In this document: piece by piece, positions 59,184-64,000 of the stretch
Layout: each line of letters starts with the position of its first letter
How positions within the stretch are numbered: the stretch's first letter is position 1
Assembly: GCF_040611135.1 (NCBI RefSeq)
Contig: NZ_JBEXNL010000003.1
Span: forward strand, 299,923-363,922
DNA: 64,000 nt
Reading direction: 5' to 3'
From: Tsukamurella sp040611135
GTDB lineage: Bacteria; Actinomycetota; Actinomycetes; Mycobacteriales; Mycobacteriaceae
The notes under the pieces: generated by a model
Told to the model about the DNA's origin: nothing
Seen by the model: the letters and a program-made list of their open reading frames with translations, nothing else
Database searches by the model: none
Made by a program: the position numbers and the translations under genes

Positions 59184-60485
59184 CTACGCGTCCCACCAGG
59201 GGCGCAAGGGCAGGTCGCCGGCACCGCCCTTCTCGTCCAGCTTCACAGCCAGGACCTGGTGCAGCTGGACCACGTTGCGCTCGAAGCCCAGTCGCGATCC
59301 CGCCATGTACAGGCCCCACACGCGGGCGGTGCCGATGCCCACCTCGGCCACCGCCTCGTCCCAGTTGGCGACCAGGTTCTTGCACCACTGCGCGAGGGTC
59401 AGCGCGTAGTGCTCACGCAGGTTCTCCTCGTGCCGGACCTCCATGCCGCCGATGTCCTGGATCGCGGCGATCACCTTGCCGGAGCCCGTGAGCTCCCCGT
59501 CGGGGAAGACGTACCGGTCGATGAACTGGCCGCCCTTGCCCGACAGCTTGTTGTCGTGCCGTGTGATCGTGTGGTTCAGCAGCAGCCCACCCGTCTTCAG
59601 CTTGTCGCGCAGCGAGGTGAAGTACGACGGGTAGTTGTGCACGCCGATGTGCTCGGTCAGGCCGATCGAGCTGATCGCATCGAAGTCGCCCTCGGGGACG
59701 TCGCGGTAGTCGCTGAAGCGCACCTCCGCGAACTCGCCCAGGCCCTCCGCCTCGATCGCGGCCTGTGCCCACTCCGCCTGCTCCTTGGAGAGCGTCGCGC
59801 CGATGGCGTGCACGCCACGGCGGGCCGCGTAGCGCACCATGCCGCCCCAGCCGCAGCCCACGTCCAGCAGCCGGTCGCCGGGCTTGAGCCGCAGCTTCTC
59901 GAAGACCAGGCGGTACTTGTTCTCCTGTGCCTCCTCCAGCGTGGCGTTCGCGTTCGGGTAGCAGGCACAGGTGTAGGTCATCGACGGGCCGAGGACCAAT
60001 TCGTAGAACCGGTTGGACACGTCGTAGTGATGCTGGATCGCGTCCGCATCCCGGGCCTTGCTGTGGCGCAGTCCTTCCGCGATGCGGCGCCACCGGGGGA
60101 TCGCCTCCTGCGGCGGCGGCGCGACCGGGATCATCCGCTCGGCGCCCACCGATCGCGCGATCTGTGCGATGAGCTTCGGTCCGGGCTTGGCGAACGTGAG
60201 GTCGTCCGAGAGCGCCTTGAGCGCCTCGTACGGGTCTCCGGGAGGAGCGCCGGTCAGCTCGAGATCGCCGGCGATGTAGGCGCGGGCGAGGCCCATGTCC
60301 CCGGGAGCCGTTGCGAGATAGGTGGTCCCGCGCGGGGTGAGCAGGTCCAGTCCGTACGGTGCGTCGTCCGGGCCGGCCGACGAGCCGTCGTAGGCCTTCA
60401 CCCGGATGGCGAGCTTGCCGCCCGCGACCTTCTCGATGATCTCCGCGAGGCTCAGCTTCGGGAGATGCTCCGTGGAGCGCGTCAA
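59184..60485 (-). CDS. tmsB: SAM-dependent fatty-acid methyltransferase (tuberculostearic acid synthesis, TmsB/BfaB)
   Basis: 433 aa. The N-terminal domain (LDLLTPRGTTYLATAPGDMG) and the methyltransferase core (LLDVGCGWGGMVRYAA, GLTEHIGVHNYPSYF, HYDVSNRFYELVLGPSMTYTCACY) are those of cyclopropane-fatty-acid synthases. The best match is the Rv3720 group, which methylates the oleoyl double bond of phospholipids to a 10-methylene chain; the partner flavoprotein then reduces it to 10-methylstearate (tuberculostearate). It starts 1 bp after the flavoprotein stop, so the pair is one operon. Tuberculostearic acid is typical of this order. Confidence 0.9.
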   Translation of the reverse strand: MTRSTEHLPKLSLAEIIEKVAGGKLAIRVKAYDGSSAGPDDAPYGLDLLTPRGTTYLATAPGDMGLARAYIAGDLELTGAPPGDPYEALKALSDDLTFAKPGPKLIAQIARSVGAERMIPVAPPPQEAIPRWRRIAEGLRHSKARDADAIQHHYDVSNRFYELVLGPSMTYTCACYPNANATLEEAQENKYRLVFEKLRLKPGDRLLDVGCGWGGMVRYAARRGVHAIGATLSKEQAEWAQAAIEAEGLGEFAEVRFSDYRDVPEGDFDAISSIGLTEHIGVHNYPSYFTSLRDKLKTGGLLLNHTITRHDNKLSGKGGQFIDRYVFPDGELTGSGKVIAAIQDIGGMEVRHEENLREHYALTLAQWCKNLVANWDEAVAEVGIGTARVWGLYMAGSRLGFERNVVQLHQVLAVKLDEKGGAGDLPLRPWWDA

Positions 60486-60486
60486 A

Positions 60487-61932
60487 TCACTGCCTCCTGA
60501 CTGTCTTGTCGTACAGGCCCAGGAGGCGATCCTCCGGGTCGTACTGGGACTTGTACTTCTCCAAGTGGATTCCGCCGTAGAGCTCGTCGAACTCGGCGCG
60601 CTCGTAGAAGGCTTCGGAGTACAGGGACTTGTGCCCTCCCAGCTCCGAGACCTTCTCCTCGATCAGGCGGTTCGCCCGGCCCTCGATCTGGCCGGGTTGC
60701 TTCGGGACCGCGGACCAGAAACCGACGTTGACGTAGGTCTCCCCGGGTTCCAGCGGGTAGAGCGGCCACGGCCGGTCGGGATCGGCGCCGGGCGGTAGCG
60801 GATCACGTAACCGCAATGGGCACAACCAGATCGGCTCGATCGGGATCTCGGCGAGGAACCACTCGAGGAACTCGGTGATCTCGTCGATGTGCACCTCGAT
60901 GTCCTGCACCACCCGCTCGCCGGGCGGCTCGCCCTTGCGTGCCGAAAGCCGGTCGCCGATGTCCCACCTGCGGTCCAATGCCACGAGCTTCCAGTAGAAG
61001 CTGCTGCGCAGCAGGTGTTTCGGCCAGAACCGCCGGACGGTGGGGTTCTGCGCCCCGAAGGCGCGCGAGCACCAGAACCAGTCGGTGTCCCATCGCCACA
61101 GGTAGTCGTGGGTCGTCAGCCGGTCGCGGGTCACGCCGTCGGCGTGCTGGATCGACCGGTAGTAGATCTCCCGGCCCGTGTAATCGCTGAGCGGCCCGTC
61201 CTCGTCGGTCCTACGGCCCAGGACGAGGTAGGACTCGTCGGCGGAGAACACCACGCCGTCGAGGTAGTCGACCGGTTCGCCGTCGTACTCGCGTTCGTCG
61301 ACGATGTCCCTCATCGTGTCCTGCAGGTCGTCGAGCGTGTGGAACCGCACGTGGCGCAGCTCCACGTACCGCCCCACCGGCTCCAGCTCAACGGTGAGCC
61401 GGGTCGAATAGCCCAGCGTGCCGTACGAATTGGGGAAGCCGAAGTAGAGGTCCGCGTGCGGTCCGTCCGGTGTGGCGGTGACGATCTCGCCGGTGCCCGT
61501 GAGGATGTCCATCGAGCGGACCGCTTCGTGCGGCAGGCCCGCGCGGAACGAACTCGATTCGATGCCCATGCCGGTCACCGCGCCGCCGAGGGTGATCGTC
61601 TTGAGCTGCGGCACGACGGTGGGAGCGAGCCCGAAGGGCAGCGTCGCCGCGACCAGGTCCTCGTAGGTGCACATTCCGCCGACGTCGGCCGTGCGCGCCT
61701 CCGGGTCGATCGAGATCACCTCGCTCAGGCCCGAAACGTCCAGGCCGGGTGCGTCCGTCGCGGCGCGGGCGCGGAACAGGTTCGAGGTCTTCTTGGCCAG
61801 GCGCACCCGGGCGCCGGCAGGAATCGCCCGATAGCTGGCGAGCAGGCGCTCGAGGCCCTCCCGGTAGGCGGACTCGCCACCGATCGGGACGGTGGTCGGG
61901 GTGCGGACCGGCGCGGTACTGCGATCGCTCAC
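60487..61932 (-). CDS. tmsA: FAD-dependent reductase (tuberculostearic acid synthesis, TmsA/BfaA)
   Basis: 481 aa. A PCMH-type FAD domain is visible (ADVGGMCTYEDLVAATLPFG, VVPQLKTITLGGAVTGMGIE, GYSTRLTVELEPV), then a helical cap with LWRWDTDWFWCSRAFGAQNP and a C-terminal GGHKSLYSEAFY...LYDKTVRR as in the DHCR24-like group and Rv3719. It reduces the 10-methylene intermediate produced by the downstream methyltransferase. The start ATG at 61932 is 141 bp from a divergent SRPBCC gene; the TATA-like TATACC at 61944 could be part of the promoter. Confidence 0.9.
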   Translation of the reverse strand: MSDRSTAPVRTPTTVPIGGESAYREGLERLLASYRAIPAGARVRLAKKTSNLFRARAATDAPGLDVSGLSEVISIDPEARTADVGGMCTYEDLVAATLPFGLAPTVVPQLKTITLGGAVTGMGIESSSFRAGLPHEAVRSMDILTGTGEIVTATPDGPHADLYFGFPNSYGTLGYSTRLTVELEPVGRYVELRHVRFHTLDDLQDTMRDIVDEREYDGEPVDYLDGVVFSADESYLVLGRRTDEDGPLSDYTGREIYYRSIQHADGVTRDRLTTHDYLWRWDTDWFWCSRAFGAQNPTVRRFWPKHLLRSSFYWKLVALDRRWDIGDRLSARKGEPPGERVVQDIEVHIDEITEFLEWFLAEIPIEPIWLCPLRLRDPLPPGADPDRPWPLYPLEPGETYVNVGFWSAVPKQPGQIEGRANRLIEEKVSELGGHKSLYSEAFYERAEFDELYGGIHLEKYKSQYDPEDRLLGLYDKTVRRQ

Positions 61933-62073
61933 GTTTACCGACGCTATACCTCTCGGCCGCGACGCGCGCGGGTCGCTACCGATTGGTTAGGCTGGCATCG
62001 AACAGGTCGGCGGTGCCGACATCCATGCCGGCAGCCCCGCCGCCGGCCCCGTCACTAAGAGGATCGAAGTACG

Positions 62074-62514
62074 TTGGCCCAGGTAACCGCCACCAAGTCC
62101 ACCACCATCGCTGCCGCGCCCGAGACCGTACTCGCCGCGATCGCCGACTACACCCGGCGGGCCGAGATCCTGCCCCCGAACTACCGCGACTTCCGCGTGG
62201 TCGAGGGCGGGCAGGGCGACGGCACCGTCGCCGAGTGGGTCCTGCAGGCGACGGAGAAGCGCTCGCGGAACGTGCGGGCCTCCGTCACCGCCTCCGCCGA
62301 TTCCGTCACCGAGACCGACGCGAACAGCTCGATGGTCACCGTCTACCGCGTGACCGGCGCCGGCGACGGGTCCACCGTCACGATCACCACCACCTGGCAG
62401 GGCGCGGGCGGCATCGGCGGCTTCTTCGAGAAGACCTTCGCGCCCAAGGGGCTCGGCCGCATCTACGACGAACTGCTGACCAACCTCAAGGTGCAGGTCG
62501 AGTCCAACGGCTAG
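62074..62514 (+). CDS. SRPBCC-family protein (Rv3718c-like)
   Basis: 146 aa. It has a TTG start with AGAGGA nine bases upstream; no ATG or GTG fits. The START-like fold shows TTIAAAPETVLAAIADYTRR, WVLQATEKRSRNVRASVTAS and FFEKTFAPKGLGRIYDELLT. It is a small hydrophobic-ligand protein, like Rv3718c, which has the same position next to the tms operon in M. tuberculosis. Whether it binds a fatty acid is untested. Confidence 0.85.
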   Translation: MAQVTATKSTTIAAAPETVLAAIADYTRRAEILPPNYRDFRVVEGGQGDGTVAEWVLQATEKRSRNVRASVTASADSVTETDANSSMVTVYRVTGAGDGSTVTITTTWQGAGGIGGFFEKTFAPKGLGRIYDELLTNLKVQVESNG

Positions 62515-62557
62515 GCGCCCCCGGCGGCATCGCGGCGCCCCGGTCGCGCCGCTGCCC

Positions 62558-63466
62558 TTGCGCGACGGGGTCGACCCGACGCGTCTTGTGATCGCCGAGG
62601 AGGAGGACGGGCGCACGCTCGGAGAGGTCCTGGAGGCCCGGTTCCCGGGCACCTCGGAGTACGTCGCCGGGGAGAGCGCCCGCGGGTGCGTTCGCGGGTC
62701 CGACGGTGCGCCGCTCGCCCCGTCGACGACGCTGGCCGCCCGGCAGGCGGTCTGGATGTATCGGGAACTGCCCGACGAGATCGACGTCCCCTTCCCCATG
62801 CCGATCCTCTACCAGGACGAGCGCATCGTCGTGGTGGACAAGCCGCATTTCCTCGCCACCATGCCGCGCGGTGCCCGGGTTGTGCAGAGCGCCCTGGTCC
62901 GGCTGCGCCGTGAGCTCGGCGAGCCGCAGCTCTCGCCCGCCCATCGCTTGGACCGCCTGACGGCCGGGGTCCTGCTGTTCACACGGGACCCCGCGGTCCG
63001 GGGTCGTTACCAGCAACTCTTCGCGACCGGTGCCGCGCACAAGGAGTACGCCGCTCTCGCACCCGTGCGGGCGGACGTGGCCCTGCCGGCCGTGGTCGAA
63101 TCCCGGATAGAGAAGACGCCCGGAATCATGCGTGCGTACGAGGTCGAGGGCCCCGTCAACGCTCGCTCCCGCGTGGCCCTGGAGTCGGTTGCGCCCGACG
63201 GAGCCGGCGGCACTGTCGGGCGGTACCGCCTGCGGCCGGAGACCGGCAAGACCCACCAACTACGACTGCACATGACGCGCCTCGGAATCCCGATCCTGGG
63301 CGACCCGCTCTACCCCGAGCAGCGCGAGACAGTCGACGGTGACTTCTCCGACCCACTCCGCCTACTGGCTCGAAGCCTGCGCTTCATCGATCCCGTCGAC
63401 GGTGCCGAGCGGGAGTTCGTGAGCGCGCGGGACCTGGCCGCACCCAGCACTCGATCCAGTGGTTGA
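62558..63466 (+). CDS. RluA-type pseudouridine synthase
   Basis: 302 aa from the TTG at 62558, or about 12 residues longer if another start is used. The catalytic motif HRLDRLTAGVLLFT (Asp in RLDR) and the ligand motif RPETGKTHQLRLHM are both present. The N-terminal 80 residues lack a clear S4 domain. It resembles RluA-family enzymes; the target (rRNA or tRNA) is unknown. The nearby 16S rRNA operon is not evidence for an rRNA target. Confidence 0.88.
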   Translation: MRDGVDPTRLVIAEEEDGRTLGEVLEARFPGTSEYVAGESARGCVRGSDGAPLAPSTTLAARQAVWMYRELPDEIDVPFPMPILYQDERIVVVDKPHFLATMPRGARVVQSALVRLRRELGEPQLSPAHRLDRLTAGVLLFTRDPAVRGRYQQLFATGAAHKEYAALAPVRADVALPAVVESRIEKTPGIMRAYEVEGPVNARSRVALESVAPDGAGGTVGRYRLRPETGKTHQLRLHMTRLGIPILGDPLYPEQRETVDGDFSDPLRLLARSLRFIDPVDGAEREFVSARDLAAPSTRSSG

Positions 63467-63475
63467 CCAGCCGAT

Positions 63476-63504
63476 TTGTGTTTCGCGCTCGACTTTTGTA
63501 ACTT
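63476..63504 (+). promoter_or_regulatory. Candidate rRNA operon promoter
   Basis: TTGTGT (63476-63481) and TAACTT (63499-63504) are separated by 17 bp, which fits sigma70-type spacing. They lie about 415 bp upstream of the 16S gene in an otherwise GC-poor region. Weak by sequence alone. Confidence 0.5.
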
Positions 63505-63744
63505 ATTTCGAGTCAGCAGCGCCACGGCGCCGCCCGGCAGGCCCACTGAGACCTGATCTTCAGGTCAGTCGAAGCGCCGCCGGATGTCGGAAACCGGGAA
63601 GATCCGCAAGGATCGTCGCGCTGACACGAGAGGATGTCTGCGAAGGTCTCCAATCCACGGACTACGTCCCGCACGGGACGTGGTGGTGCGGGCCGCGTTT
63701 GGCGTGTTCTTTGAGAACTCAACAGTGTGTCGATGAAATTGTCA

Positions 63745-63764
63745 GTGCCAAAATTTTTTGGCAC
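63745..63764 (+). other. Leader hairpin
   Basis: GTGCCAAAATTTTTTGGCAC is a 9-bp inverted repeat (GTGCCAAAA / TTTTGGCAC) in the rRNA leader. It could act in leader folding or early termination; it is followed by GCATGG, not by a T-run. Confidence 0.6.
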
Positions 63765-63916
63765 GCATGGACAATCAAATTTTTGGTTGTTTGTGTTGTG
63801 GCTTTTCTCGTTTATTTCTTTGCGAGATGTATTTCTGGAATCATTGATTTTTGTCAGTGGTTTCGTTTTGTTCAGGATTTCCTGGATTATGCTGAAACCT
63901 TGTGTTTCTAGTGTTT

Positions 63917-64000
63917 TTTATGGAGAGTTTGATCCTGGCTCAGGACGAACGCTGGCGGCGTGCTTAACACATGCAAGTCGAACGGTAAGGCCCTTCGGGG
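63917..64000 (+). rRNA. rrs: 16S rRNA (5' end, truncated by window)
   Basis: AGAGTTTGATCCTGGCTCAG (63924-63943) is the universal 27F site, followed by GACGAACGCTGGCGGCGTGCTT and GTCGAACGGTAAGGCCCTTC. The last stretch is typical of Tsukamurella-like Mycobacteriales. The 5' boundary is placed by analogy with E. coli numbering and is approximate. Confidence 0.95.

Larger units (their letters stand above)
63467..63916 (+). other. rRNA operon promoter and leader region (no gene)
   Basis: No protein gene is supported. The sequence changes from GC-rich to AT-rich after about 63735. It contains GTTCTTTGAGAACTCAACAG (63707-63726), similar to the boxA/antitermination region of mycobacterial leaders, a hairpin at 63745-63764 and a T-rich run before the 16S start. 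A peptide frame across 63459-63911 is an artefact. Confidence 0.75.

Noticed and set aside
63459..63911. Protein frame in the rRNA leader
   Set aside because: It has abnormal composition, runs through the promoter, boxA-like region and AT-rich leader, and has no ribosome site.

Overview
The window is high-GC actinobacterial DNA from the order Mycobacteriales, most likely a Tsukamurella or a close relative. The evidence is the 5' end of a 16S rRNA gene at the right edge, the PE-PPE-domain hydrolase, the MMPL transporter, glycine-rich PGRS-like proteins, and a tuberculostearic-acid gene pair. Gene order from the class I/II aminotransferase through dnaX, a fatty-acid methyltransferase and an FAD oxidoreductase to an SRPBCC protein resembles M. 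tuberculosis Rv3722c-Rv3718c. The genus call is inference from the 16S start and from this context.

Layout. 1-5.1 kb: a KstD-like flavoprotein cut by the window edge, DUF779, a PAP2 phosphatase, a GH25-like protein, a frameshifted gene and a VapBC-type toxin-antitoxin pair. 5.1-10.1 kb: an aldehyde dehydrogenase, its probable GAF/winged-helix regulator and a CocE/NonD hydrolase; the two enzyme genes share helically phased GTTGCA arrays upstream. 10.3-24.2 kb: housekeeping genes, including RidA, TyrA, TadA with its partner, tRNA-Ser(CGA), one long ORF joining an MMPL transporter to a Tgt-like enzyme, GluQRS, a divergent WYL regulator/DinB pair, and a LigC plus Prim-Pol repair operon.

24.2-43.7 kb is the main accessory locus. 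A three-gene minus-strand operon encodes two very large unrecognised proteins (1250 and 1529 aa) and an 896-aa protein joining a seven-repeat FG-GAP beta-propeller to a caspase-like protease. Divergent from it are two secreted PGRS/collagen-like proteins lacking a PE domain, followed by two overlapping LuxR-type regulators. The divergent promoter region carries two salt-and-pepper-free palindromes with core GTAGTCGACTAC, 37 bp apart. This is my best candidate for an undescribed system; its function is unknown.

43.7-51.3 kb: a phytase-like lipoprotein, a deletion scar with two head-to-head gene remnants, SRPBCC proteins, a PE-PPE hydrolase, and a small degraded island with an integrase relic next to tRNA-Ser(GGA). 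51.3-64 kb: SRP RNA, an aminotransferase, a GT87-like membrane protein, a ThrE-like exporter, alkaline phosphatase, dnaX, tmsB-tmsA, SRPBCC, an RluA-type pseudouridine synthase, and the promoter and leader of an rRNA operon.

Across the window the octamer GACGGTGC/GCACCGTC is strongly over-represented (about 65-70 copies by eye) and is absent from the caspase gene and the 49-51 kb island. Coordinates and starts were read by hand; no database search was possible.
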